DNA from: Caryophanales bacterium UBA6259 | Lineage (GTDB): Bacteria; Bacillota; Bacilli; Tepidibacillales; Tepidibacillaceae | DNA: 64,000 nucleotides | Direction: 5' to 3' | Assembly: GCA_002441135.1 (NCBI GenBank) | Contig: DJVJ01000038.1 | Span: 203,920 to 267,919 of the forward strand | Translations under genes and position numbers: made by a program | The notes under the pieces: generated by a model | Databases searched by the model: none | Told to the model about the DNA's origin: nothing | What the model saw: only the letters and a program-made list of their open reading frames with translations | Shown here: positions 53,523-61,006 of the stretch, piece by piece | How positions within the stretch are numbered: the first letter of the stretch is position 1 | Layout: every line of letters starts with the position of its first letter

Positions 53523-54371
53523 ATGAAAAGGGCATTATCAGTGTTTTTAATTGTACCTCTCCTAGTATTCGCTACTTTGCCGGTATATGCAAAAAATATT
53601 CAAATCAAAATTGACAGTATTGATATTGAATCTGACATTGTTCCAGAGATTAGGAACAATCGAACTATGGTGCCGTTGCGTGTTATTAGCGAAAATCTGG
53701 GCGCTAATGTTAGTTGGGCGAATTCCGAAGTTACTCTCACTAAAAGCAAAATGCAAGTTATATTAAACTTGAGTAGCGGTACAGCAATGAAAAATGGTGA
53801 AACGGTGCCACTTGACGTAAAACCATACATAAAGAATAATCGTACAATGGTACCACTGCGCTTTCTCGCGGAGACATTTAGCTGCGAGGTCAATTATAGT
53901 AACTTCACTGTATCAGTCAAAACTGAACCATTAATCATAGACGATGTAAAAGTGATAGCATTGCAACATGAATACCACATGACCATGGGTGGCGTGGTAC
54001 AGCAAATCATTGGAAATGCATATATCGAGAGCATTTATAACGTATTGTTAGAAAACAAAAGCAGCGAGGTAGAGACTCCTGCCAGTTATTCGTGGCAGCT
54101 CAATCTTGAAACACCTGGATCTTATTATAAAAATGGACAATATGATTTTCTGGATGTAGATAGTAATACTATACAACGTTTTGATATTTATAGCTTGGTT
54201 AGGTTCTTTCCATCTGAACTTTTGGAGGAATACCCAAAGTATTTGATTTATGATGCTACTACAAACAAATGGTATTCGTTTAGCGAAACTGCAATGAAAT
54301 CCATTATCCAGCTAATGGAGACTGCCTCAAAGAACGGATTTTTAAAAATTATAAGTAATACGGTTGTGTAA
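53523..54371 (+). CDS. Secreted protein with copper amine oxidase N-terminal (stalk) domain
   Basis: 282 residues. A signal peptide ends in PVYAK, so it is exported. Two stalk-domain repeats follow: NNRTMVPLRVISENLGANVSW (shown in part: TMVPLRVISENLG) near 42 and TMVPLRFLAETFSCEV near 107. In spite of its name this domain does not bind copper and occurs in many wall-associated proteins. The C-terminal 150 residues are unique and not recognised. AAAGGGG precedes ATG 53523. Its base composition looks a little richer in GC than its neighbours, in keeping with an acquired segment. Confidence 0.8.
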   Translation: MKRALSVFLIVPLLVFATLPVYAKNIQIKIDSIDIESDIVPEIRNNRTMVPLRVISENLGANVSWANSEVTLTKSKMQVILNLSSGTAMKNGETVPLDVKPYIKNNRTMVPLRFLAETFSCEVNYSNFTVSVKTEPLIIDDVKVIALQHEYHMTMGGVVQQIIGNAYIESIYNVLLENKSSEVETPASYSWQLNLETPGSYYKNGQYDFLDVDSNTIQRFDIYSLVRFFPSELLEEYPKYLIYDATTNKWYSFSETAMKSIIQLMETASKNGFLKIISNTVV

Positions 54372-54787
54372 GGGAATTCTTTTTGGGATTACTAATGGAA
54401 AAGGGTGAGACAGGAGAAACCGCAAAAGAGCTCGAGGTTTTAGTGAACTTTTGCCGCTTAATCTCAATATAGTATATTGAAATGTAAATGGGATGAGCTT
54501 GCATTGTTGCAAGCTCTTTATTTTTGCTGAAAAAATATTTACTGATTTAGAAAGTCACTGTTGAAACACAGTAATATTTAGCTGCTATTCCAGCACGTTG
54601 AAAAAAATTAAATGAAAGGAGGTTGTTTATGCTATTTCCTGAAATTGATCTGTACTTTATCAAATAAGTTGTATTCAGCTATAGCCAAACTTTTCTAATG
54701 ATGAAAATGTAGGTTAATGGGAAGATTACACTTGAAAGGTTGAATATGGAATAATAGGATGTTTTAAATAATATTGGAGGGATGTAG
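54372..54787 (+). other. 416-base intergenic stretch with remnants and a terminator
   Basis: No convincing gene. It holds a 25-codon frame (54395-54472, starting MEKGETGETAKEL, no ribosome site), a strong terminator hairpin GAGCTTGCA/TGCAAGCTC at 54495-54516 followed by TTTATTTTT, and a 12-codon frame (54629-54667) preceded by a near-perfect AAAGGAGG. The last reads like the start of a gene that was lost, or a leader peptide. Confidence 0.5.
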
Positions 54788-56893
54788 ATGAAAACTAATA
54801 CAACTGAACATCAATTTACAAATCAATTAATAAATGAGAAATCCCCATACCTATTACAACATGCCCATAATCCAGTGAATTGGTATGCATGGAATAAGGA
54901 AGCATTTAAAAAGGCAAAGGAAGAAAACAAACCAATCTTTTTAAGTATAGGCTATTCGACATGTCATTGGTGTCACGTGATGGCACATGAATCATTCGAG
55001 GATCAAGAAGTAGCTAACATATTAAATGAACATTATATTTCCATAAAAGTTGACCGAGAAGAACGACCAGATGTGGACCACATTTATATGATGGCTTGTC
55101 AAGCAATGACAGGTCAAGGTGGATGGCCGCTTACCATAATTATGACCCCAGATAAACAACCATTTTATGCAGGAACCTATTTCCCTAAAGAAGGAAAATG
55201 GGGAAGACCTGGGCTAATTGATATTCTAAATGGATTAGCGAAGAAATGGAAAGAAGACAGGGATGAAATCTTAAACATTGGTGAAGATGTAATCGACCAT
55301 ATTACTCCATCCTTCAATCAGTTCCAAAAAGGAGCGCCAAATGTGGAAGTTCTCCATGAGGCTTATCATCAATTTGCGAATCAATTTGATTCTGAATTTG
55401 GTGGATTTGGTAAAGCACCAAAATTTCCAACACCGCACAATTTAATTTTCCTGCTACGGTATTGGAAAAAAACAAAGGAACATGAAGCATTGCAAATGGT
55501 GGAGAAAACCCTAGAATCAATGTATAGAGGCGGAATTTATGATCATATTGGGTTTGGGTTTGCTAGGTATTCAACAGACAAACAATGGTTAGTTCCTCAT
55601 TTTGAGAAAATGCTTTATGATAATGCACTGTTAGCCTATACCTATTTAGAAGCTTATCAAGCGACCAAAAAGCAAGAATATTCAGAGATTGCTGAGCAAA
55701 TTTTCACCTATGTAATCGCTAAAATGACAGACGAAAATGGGGGATTTTATTCAGCAGAGGATGCGGATTCTGAGGGTGTAGAAGGAAAGTTTTATGTATG
55801 GAGTCCAAATGAAATAAAGGAAATATTAGGAGAAGAAGATGGACATCTATTTTGTACGGTCTTCGATATAACGGACGAAGGAAATTTTGAAGGAAAATCT
55901 ATCCCAAATCTTATTTATCAGTCAATTGATCATATTGCAAAAGAAATGGGAATATCAGTAACAAGCTTAAAAAGTAAGCTAGATAGTCTAAGAGAGAAAG
56001 TATATTTAGCAAGGGAAAAAAGAATTCATCCACATAATGATGATAAAATTTTAACCTCTTGGAATGGATTAATGATTGCTGCTTTTGCAAAGGGAGCAAA
56101 GGTGCTGAACAACCCCAAATATAGTCAAATTGCGAAAAAATCCTATGATTTTATTTTTCACAATTTAAGAAGAGAAGCGGATGGAAGGCTGTTTGCGAGA
56201 TATCGAGAAGGGGAAGTGGCTCATTTAGGGTATATTGATGATTATGCCTTCTTAATTTGGGGACTTATTGAACTGTATGAAGCGACCTATGATCCAACTT
56301 ATTTAAAGGATGCTCTAGATTTTCATTACCAAATGAAGAAATTGTTTTTTGATCACGAAAATGGCGGGTATTATTTCTATGGAGATGATGCCGAACAGCT
56401 TTTTGCCAGACCAAAGGAAATTTATGATGGGGCCATTCCATCAGGTAATTCAGTCGCAGCATTAAACCTTCTAAAGCTTGCAAGAATAACTGGAGGTTCT
56501 CAATTAGAAGCTGATGCTGAAAAACAGATTCGTGCTTTTGTGGGGACAGTAAATGAAATACCAAGAGCTTACAGTTACTTTTTAACAGCGATTCAATTTG
56601 TAGTAGGACCCACAAAAGAGATTGTTATAGCAGGAGAAAAAGGAAGTAAGGATACTGAAGAAATGCTAAACTCTATAGGAAGTCTCTTTTTATCTGAAGC
56701 TGTTCTATTATTCCATCCAGAGCAAGAAGGGAAGGATAAAGAACTAATAGAAAGTATTTCACCGTTCATTGTTGAACAACGAGCGATTGATAATAAGATA
56801 ACAACCTATATTTGTGAAAACTTTGCTTGTAATAGACCAATAGTTGGCATAGATGAAGCTTTGCAAGTATTAAAAGAGCAAAAAATGAAATGA
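54788..56893 (+). CDS. Thioredoxin-domain DUF255 protein (YyaL/SSP411-like)
   Basis: 701 residues. The N-terminal thioredoxin-like domain has STCHWCHVMAHESFED near residue 60 (C-x-x-C), then KVDREERPDVDHIYM and GQGGWPLTI. The following helical (alpha/alpha)6-barrel region resembles N-acylglucosamine epimerases (GFGKAPKFPTPHNL, GGIYDHIGFGFARYS, PHFEKMLYDNALL). Widespread and conserved, the function is unproven. TGGAGGGATG precedes ATG 54788. The next two genes follow at 22 bases and by overlap, so the three may form an operon. Confidence 0.92.
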   Translation: MKTNTTEHQFTNQLINEKSPYLLQHAHNPVNWYAWNKEAFKKAKEENKPIFLSIGYSTCHWCHVMAHESFEDQEVANILNEHYISIKVDREERPDVDHIYMMACQAMTGQGGWPLTIIMTPDKQPFYAGTYFPKEGKWGRPGLIDILNGLAKKWKEDRDEILNIGEDVIDHITPSFNQFQKGAPNVEVLHEAYHQFANQFDSEFGGFGKAPKFPTPHNLIFLLRYWKKTKEHEALQMVEKTLESMYRGGIYDHIGFGFARYSTDKQWLVPHFEKMLYDNALLAYTYLEAYQATKKQEYSEIAEQIFTYVIAKMTDENGGFYSAEDADSEGVEGKFYVWSPNEIKEILGEEDGHLFCTVFDITDEGNFEGKSIPNLIYQSIDHIAKEMGISVTSLKSKLDSLREKVYLAREKRIHPHNDDKILTSWNGLMIAAFAKGAKVLNNPKYSQIAKKSYDFIFHNLRREADGRLFARYREGEVAHLGYIDDYAFLIWGLIELYEATYDPTYLKDALDFHYQMKKLFFDHENGGYYFYGDDAEQLFARPKEIYDGAIPSGNSVAALNLLKLARITGGSQLEADAEKQIRAFVGTVNEIPRAYSYFLTAIQFVVGPTKEIVIAGEKGSKDTEEMLNSIGSLFLSEAVLLFHPEQEGKDKELIESISPFIVEQRAIDNKITTYICENFACNRPIVGIDEALQVLKEQKMK

Positions 56894-56915
56894 AAGAAAT
56901 AAAAGGAAGGTTTAA

Positions 56916-57401
56916 GTGAATAGTTCCAATAATAACATCGGTGGTAAACTATATGAAATGATTGAGGATAAGGGATTACCTTGGGGAGTTGGGTCAACTG
57001 CCTTAATAGCTGGATTAGGGGCTAGATTAATTAACTTATCCTTTAGTGTATCAAAAATAGAAAATAGTATTTCAAAAGAGAGGATTAAGACATTATTTTT
57101 ACTTTGCGATAAAGATGATCGTTTATTCCAAGAATTTATCAATGACGATGATGGGAATAACAGCGCATTGTTTATTAATGAGGTACCTATTCAATTACTA
57201 GAACAAATCATTTTTATTTTAAATGAAACAGTAGGATATGACGATAATATAAAAGAAAATGTAAAAGTGGACTATTTTATGGGCTTATCTTATCTAAAAG
57301 AAGCTGCATCTCAATTATTACATATTATTTATAATAACCTTGCAAATATCGAGAAAAACATGGAGGAAATGCGAAAAATCAATGGTGAACTTAAAAAATA
57401 A
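56916..57401 (+). CDS. Cyclodeaminase/cyclohydrolase-like protein
   Basis: 161 residues from GTG 56916 with AAAGGAAGG upstream. It looks like a short version of the formiminotetrahydrofolate cyclodeaminase fold (usually about 200 residues): LYEMIEDKGLPWGVGSTALIAG-like N-terminus, where the usual P-G-G-G-S-V is replaced by PWGVGST, and a C-terminal helix pair (LKEAASQLLHIIYNNL). With the glycine loop altered, activity on folate is doubtful. The weak match leaves other helical-bundle proteins possible. The 3' end overlaps the SDR gene by 20 bases. Confidence 0.55.
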   Translation: MNSSNNNIGGKLYEMIEDKGLPWGVGSTALIAGLGARLINLSFSVSKIENSISKERIKTLFLLCDKDDRLFQEFINDDDGNNSALFINEVPIQLLEQIIFILNETVGYDDNIKENVKVDYFMGLSYLKEAASQLLHIIYNNLANIEKNMEEMRKINGELKK

Positions 57402-58158
57402 AGTGGTTTTTATTACAGGAGCATCAACCGGCCTTGGGTTAGAGTTGGCTAAACAGTTAGTAAAACAAGGAGCTAATACTATCCTCACCGCTAGAAATGA
57501 AGAGAAGCTAGAAAAAGCGAGAGTAACTACAGGTATTTCTGATAGCTACCTATTGGATGTTCGATCTGAAAGGGAAATAGCTGAAGTCGTTACAAAAGTA
57601 ATTGAAAAATACGGTAAAATTGATTATTTAATTAATAATGCTGGTTTTGGAATTTTCAAAGAAGTAGCAGAGATGGAAATGGACGAAGTAGAAGAGCTGA
57701 TGGATGTAAATTATTTTGGAGTTGTACGTTGCACTAAAGCTGTTCTACCATATATGCTAGAAAGAAACGAAGGCCACATTATTAATATTGCATCTGTAGC
57801 TGGTAAAATCGCATCAGCGAAGGCGGCAGCTTATTCCGCAAGCAAATCGGCTGTGATTGGGTTCTCTAATGGCCTAAGAGCAGAGCTTAAGAACTCCAAT
57901 GTTTATGTGTCTGTTATTAATCCTGGCCCAATTGATACTCCATTTTTTGAACGTGCAGACCCAACTGGGAATTATGTTAAAAACGTAAATTGGTTTATGC
58001 TTGATCCGCAAAAGGTGGCGTATCAGACTATTAAGATTATGAAGGATAAAAAAACAGAGATTAATCTTCCTTTATTGGCAAACATCGGGATTAAATTATT
58101 TTATCTGTTTCCAGAAACCTTTGATCGGGTGATTGGTAAGCACTTAAATAAAAAGTAA
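57382..58158 (+). CDS. Short-chain dehydrogenase/reductase, YqjQ-like
   Basis: 258 residues. Rossmann motif TGASTGLGLELAK, NNAGFG, the catalytic Ser (NIASVAGK) and Tyr-x-x-x-Lys (YSASKSA), then NPGPIDTPFFERAD, which resembles B. subtilis YqjQ strongly. NAD(P)-dependent reduction of an unknown substrate. ATG 57382 lies in the previous gene, 15 bases after GGAGG, a long spacing, so translation probably depends on coupling. The frame reads back to 57340 but without family similarity. Confidence 0.88.
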   Translation: MVNLKNKVVFITGASTGLGLELAKQLVKQGANTILTARNEEKLEKARVTTGISDSYLLDVRSEREIAEVVTKVIEKYGKIDYLINNAGFGIFKEVAEMEMDEVEELMDVNYFGVVRCTKAVLPYMLERNEGHIINIASVAGKIASAKAAAYSASKSAVIGFSNGLRAELKNSNVYVSVINPGPIDTPFFERADPTGNYVKNVNWFMLDPQKVAYQTIKIMKDKKTEINLPLLANIGIKLFYLFPETFDRVIGKHLNKK

Positions 58159-58316
58159 ATGCGAAAACAGCTTTCTAGACAAGCACCTTCTATACTATAT
58201 TTGAATAACCTACAAAAAGAGAGGGCTAGAGAGAATAAGGTGTATAAGCATCACTCTGTTAGAATTAATTATTATACCATAACAATTGAATAATTGCTCA
58301 ACAGTCAACTCACAGG

Positions 58317-58353
58317 GAAAAAGAGACAGATGTCACAATCTGTTCTCTTTTTG
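58317..58353 (+). terminator. Terminator of the DUF255-SDR unit
   Basis: AAAAAGAGACAGAT and ATCTGTTCTCTTTTT form a long stem with one bulge. The 158 bases before it and 75 after it show no gene. Confidence 0.82.
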
Positions 58354-58428
58354 TTTTAAGGGAGCGTTTTACTGCCCAATGATAAAGCGAGACTTTATTC
58401 AGATGGAGTCTTGATGAAACCGAAGATG

Positions 58429-58466
58429 AAAAAATAAGTGCTAATAACAATTAGCACTTATTTTAA
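58429..58466 (-). terminator. Terminator of the gerP operon
   Basis: AAAATAAGTGCTAA (58431-58444) and TTAGCACTTATTTT (58451-58464), perfect 14-bp stem. It is symmetric; on the minus strand it ends the gerP transcript just after gerPD. Confidence 0.85.
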
Positions 58467-58475
58467 AAAGCTATA

Positions 58476-58655
58476 TTATCCTCTTGGAGCTATTGGGACT
58501 AATGGTCCAACGATTAATGATTCTGGAGGGGTATCAAAGATGGATGAGGAAGTTATTGTTTTGGTGTCACCAATTATAAAAACAGCAGAGCTTGCAACTG
58601 CGATTATATTTATCGTGTTTACTGATATCTCGTGATTAACTACCGTGAAATTCAT
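58476..58655 (-). CDS. gerPD: Spore germination protein GerPD
   Basis: 59 residues, ATG at 58655, AAGGAGT upstream overlapping the gerPC stop. The start MNFTVVNHEISVNTINI, the SSAVFIIGD repeat motif shared by Gerp proteins, and the end DTPPESLIVGPLVPIAP match GerPD. GerP proteins are made in the mother cell and help germinants cross the spore coat. The gene is easily missed because a longer meaningless frame lies opposite it. Last gene of the operon. Confidence 0.85.
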   Translation of the reverse strand: MNFTVVNHEISVNTINIIAVASSAVFIIGDTKTITSSSIFDTPPESLIVGPLVPIAPRG

Positions 58656-58660
58656 AAAAA

Positions 58661-59269
58661 TTACTCCTTCTTAGAAAATTGAGCAATATATTGATCGATT
58701 GCGATACGAACATCATTTAAAACCTTTTCTGTAACTTTTTTCATTTGATTTATAGAAGCATGGTCCTGATCTGCTAGTGGAAGTTGATTAACATAAAATT
58801 GAATCCGATCATCTAATTGTTTTTTTATATCCTCTATTATTAATTGGTGATTTTCCTCACCTAATTGAGTATCATATTTCTTCTCGATTTGTTCAATTTC
58901 AGGGAAGAATTGATTTTCAAAGAATTTATTTATCTCCATTTGTATCTGGTCTAATAAGCCTTCATGAGAAGAATCATTACTTATTGAATGTTCATTTATT
59001 TTATTATTAACAGTATAGTCCTCAATTACTTCATTCCCATTAGGGGAAATCCCAATATTTAAGGTTCCTTCTAATGTTTCTACTTTTAATTGATCAAATT
59101 TATATTCAATTTTTTCGATTGTAGTTTTAGGTGTATTTTTAATCTTTTCTATCTCTTTTTGTAGAAAAAGTATCTGTTCTTCAAGTTGAGATATTTTTTG
59201 ATTTTGATATTCGATATAACTATGAATTTTTTGTAAGTAGTCATAAGTATCATGATTATAATAGCTCAT
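58661..59269 (-). CDS. gerPC: Spore germination protein GerPC
   Basis: 202 residues, close to the usual 205. N-terminal aromatic-rich start (YYNHDTYDYLQKIHSYI), a coiled coil around residues 20-45 (ISQLEEQILFLQKEIEKIK), and a C-terminal helical acidic half. No signal peptide; it works in the spore coat. AAGGGGG lies 12 bases upstream of ATG 59269. It comes after gerPE here, unlike the usual order A-B-C-D-E-F. Confidence 0.85.
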   Translation of the reverse strand: MSYYNHDTYDYLQKIHSYIEYQNQKISQLEEQILFLQKEIEKIKNTPKTTIEKIEYKFDQLKVETLEGTLNIGISPNGNEVIEDYTVNNKINEHSISNDSSHEGLLDQIQMEINKFFENQFFPEIEQIEKKYDTQLGEENHQLIIEDIKKQLDDRIQFYVNQLPLADQDHASINQMKKVTEKVLNDVRIAIDQYIAQFSKKE

Positions 59270-59339
59270 AAACAGCCTAGCCCCCTTACACTTACTACCT
59301 TAAGCTATAGTATGCTATGACGAAAAGATAGGTGAATGC

Positions 59340-59705
59340 CTAAGTATTATTTTCGATTAATTGTCTAATATGCTTCGTTCTATTTTCTGTGTCTATATAT
59401 GAACTTGAACCGACCTGAAAGATCCCTGATGATGTAACTCCAATGATATTGATATTATTTACCTTAATAATAGGTTTCAGATTGATAATGTTCATCTTTA
59501 CATTCTCATATATTATTGGTTTAGGGATCGGTTTTGTGAAAATTGGAAAATTAAAATGTCCTTCATTTCCGTAATAAACGGGTATTTCTCTTTGAACAGC
59601 TAATACCAAATTTCTTGGTCTAATAAAATAACTATCCCCTACTTGGAAAATACCGGTAAACTCAACAGCATTAATATTAATATTTTTTACAATAGATGTC
59701 CTCAT
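59340..59705 (-). CDS. gerPE: Spore germination protein GerPE
   Basis: 121 residues. Two copies of the short GerP motif, FTGIFQVGDSYFIRPR near residue 16 and SSGIFQVGSSSYID near 92, with the GerPE hallmark LAVQREIPVYYGNEG between them and ENRTKHIRQL at the end. Ribosome site AAAGGA. Third in the operon, 21 bases after gerPB. Confidence 0.88.
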   Translation of the reverse strand: MRTSIVKNININAVEFTGIFQVGDSYFIRPRNLVLAVQREIPVYYGNEGHFNFPIFTKPIPKPIIYENVKMNIINLKPIIKVNNINIIGVTSSGIFQVGSSSYIDTENRTKHIRQLIENNT

Positions 59706-59726
59706 CTAGATTAAATCCTTTCTTGT

Positions 59727-59933
59727 TTAACTTGTTGGTGGTAGAGGAACACGAGGCGGTGCTGGTCTTGGCTGACCTGGTTCTGGTGCAGGGCCAGTAA
59801 ATCCCCCTGTATTATAAAGATTAGATAATGTTTTTATTACACCAGCGCTCCCTATTTGAAAAACCGAGGAATTTGCGATTGAATCAATTTTTATTTGATG
59901 TATTACGATATTTTGATGTACTGTAAGATTCAT
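59727..59933 (-). CDS. gerPB: Spore germination protein GerPB
   Basis: 68 residues. IDSIANSSVFQIGSAGVIKT followed by LSNLYNTGGFTGPAPEPG is typical GerPB. The Pro-rich end is short compared with the ~77-residue B. subtilis protein. Second in the operon, ten bases after the first gene. Confidence 0.88.
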   Translation of the reverse strand: MNLTVHQNIVIHQIKIDSIANSSVFQIGSAGVIKTLSNLYNTGGFTGPAPEPGQPRPAPPRVPLPPTS

Positions 59934-59943
59934 TATTTATCAC

Positions 59944-60165
59944 CTATTTAGTGACTGCATTTGATGAGTCTAAAAGATCACTATCCATTGTGTTGGTTGA
60001 ACTTGCACCACTTGCAGTATTTACAACATTTCCGGTATTAAAGGAACCAGCGCCAGAAAATGTTTTAGAAGTACTTTTTGGTGAAACATAAAAAGTATCC
60101 CCGATGGAGACAACACCGCTAGAACCAACACTATTTATATTTATATTCCCAACAAGAGAAGGCAT
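59944..60165 (-). CDS. gerPA: Spore germination protein GerPA/GerPF family
   Basis: 73 residues. It begins MPSLVGNININSVGSSGVV and continues IGDTFYVSPKSTSKTFSG and NTMDSD. GerPA and GerPF are paralogues; position as first gene and SSGVVSIGD fit GerPA, while VVNTASGASSTNT recalls GerPF. No other member of the pair exists here. AAAGGGG precedes ATG 60165 and a sigma-K-like promoter lies 31 bases further upstream. Confidence 0.82.
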   Translation of the reverse strand: MPSLVGNININSVGSSGVVSIGDTFYVSPKSTSKTFSGAGSFNTGNVVNTASGASSTNTMDSDLLDSSNAVTK

Positions 60166-60195
60166 CTAAATAACCCCTTTTTTTGATATTCCCTG

Positions 60196-60224
60196 TATTA
60201 TATGTTTTGGCCTATTCATTTGTT
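60196..60224 (-). promoter_or_regulatory. Sigma-K-like promoter of the gerP operon
   Basis: On the minus strand AAC (60224-60222), 17 bases, CATATAATA (60204-60196): a full match to AC...CATANNNTA. The gerP operon of B. subtilis is transcribed by sigma-K in the mother cell. Confidence 0.75.
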
Positions 60225-60253
60225 AACTTTTCTTGGTTGAATTGCATAAATTG
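60225..60253 (+). promoter_or_regulatory. Sigma-K-like promoter of the small heat-shock-like spore gene
   Basis: AAC (60225-60227), 17 bases, CATAAATTG (60245-60253), one mismatch to CATANNNTA. It is the mirror image of the gerP promoter; both -35 boxes are halves of GTTAAC at 60222-60227. Confidence 0.6.
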
Positions 60254-60302
60254 AATTAGGCTTTTATTTTGGAAGGGGTAATAGGTCGAAGGGGGAGTAG
60301 TA

Positions 60303-60779
60303 ATGAGTCAAGGCAAAAATAATCTGCCTTTTGGGTTTGATTGGACTAAACTGCAAGAAGGCTTTATTGAAGAAAAATTTATAAAACCAGCTAGTAGTAA
60401 GAGCTCACTTGATCTAAATTGGATGGGGAAATATATGAACGATGTATTAGGTAATATATCGAAAAATATAAATCAAAATATAACTCAAAACAATCAAGGT
60501 GAAAATAATATTAACTATGAATTATTTGAAACCCACGATTATACGATTGTGAAAATGAGGGTCCCGGATAATATTCATCAAAAGAATATTAAGGTGTTTT
60601 TAGATATTAACAAATTAAAGATACAAGGTTTATATGATAATCTTGCTTTAATTCAGCTCCCTGTTAATGGCCGTTATCAAGGGAGCAGGGCTATTATAAA
60701 AAATGAAGTAATAGAGATAAGAGTCCAAAAGGATTATTCAGAAAATTACAGGGAAATTAAAATCCAATATAAAAAATAA
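60303..60779 (+). CDS. Hsp20-like protein, probable spore coat/germination (GerT/CotP type)
   Basis: 158 residues with AAGGGGGAG before ATG 60303. The N-terminal third (LPFGFDWTKLQEGF) is variable and Asn/Gln-rich around residue 60. From residue 75 an alpha-crystallin-type beta-sandwich is seen: YELFETHDYTIVKMRVPDNI, LDINKLKIQGLYDNLALIQLP in parts, and AIIKNEVIEIRVQK. In Bacillus GerT and CotP are coat proteins of this fold. The head-to-head arrangement with gerP and the shared promoter centre support a mother-cell role. The exact orthology is not certain. Confidence 0.7.
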   Translation: MSQGKNNLPFGFDWTKLQEGFIEEKFIKPASSKSSLDLNWMGKYMNDVLGNISKNINQNITQNNQGENNINYELFETHDYTIVKMRVPDNIHQKNIKVFLDINKLKIQGLYDNLALIQLPVNGRYQGSRAIIKNEVIEIRVQKDYSENYREIKIQYKK

Positions 60780-60831
60780 GAAAAAACAACTAATAAAGTG
60801 TTAAGAACAAAGATATTTTAGAAAATATCTT

Positions 60832-60885
60832 AGCTCTTAAAACTGACTTTTTTAAAAGTGTCAGTTTTAAGAGCTTTTGTTTTGA
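60832..60885 (+). terminator. Terminator after the Hsp20-like gene
   Basis: AGCTCTTAAAACTGAC (60832-60847) and GTCAGTTTTAAGAGCT (60860-60875), perfect 16-bp stem, then TTTGTTTTG. A smaller hairpin AAGATATTTT/AAAATATCTT directly precedes it. Confidence 0.92.
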
Positions 60886-61006
60886 AAAATATACTTCTCT
60901 AAGCTTTCCTTCCATATAATGTTCTTAGAAGGACAAAAACCGCAATTAAATATAGAATAGATATAGTATACAGAGAGAATAAAATTATTAAAAAGGAGAT
61001 TCCGAC

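Noticed and set aside
54629..54667. 12-codon gene with strong ribosome site
   Set aside because: Too short to call a gene; no Rut, His or Met codon run to suggest an attenuation peptide. Kept only as part of the intergenic note.
58438..58635. 65-codon plus-strand frame
   Set aside because: It lies opposite gerPD and begins inside the operon terminator; gerPD on the minus strand has the ribosome site and family motifs.
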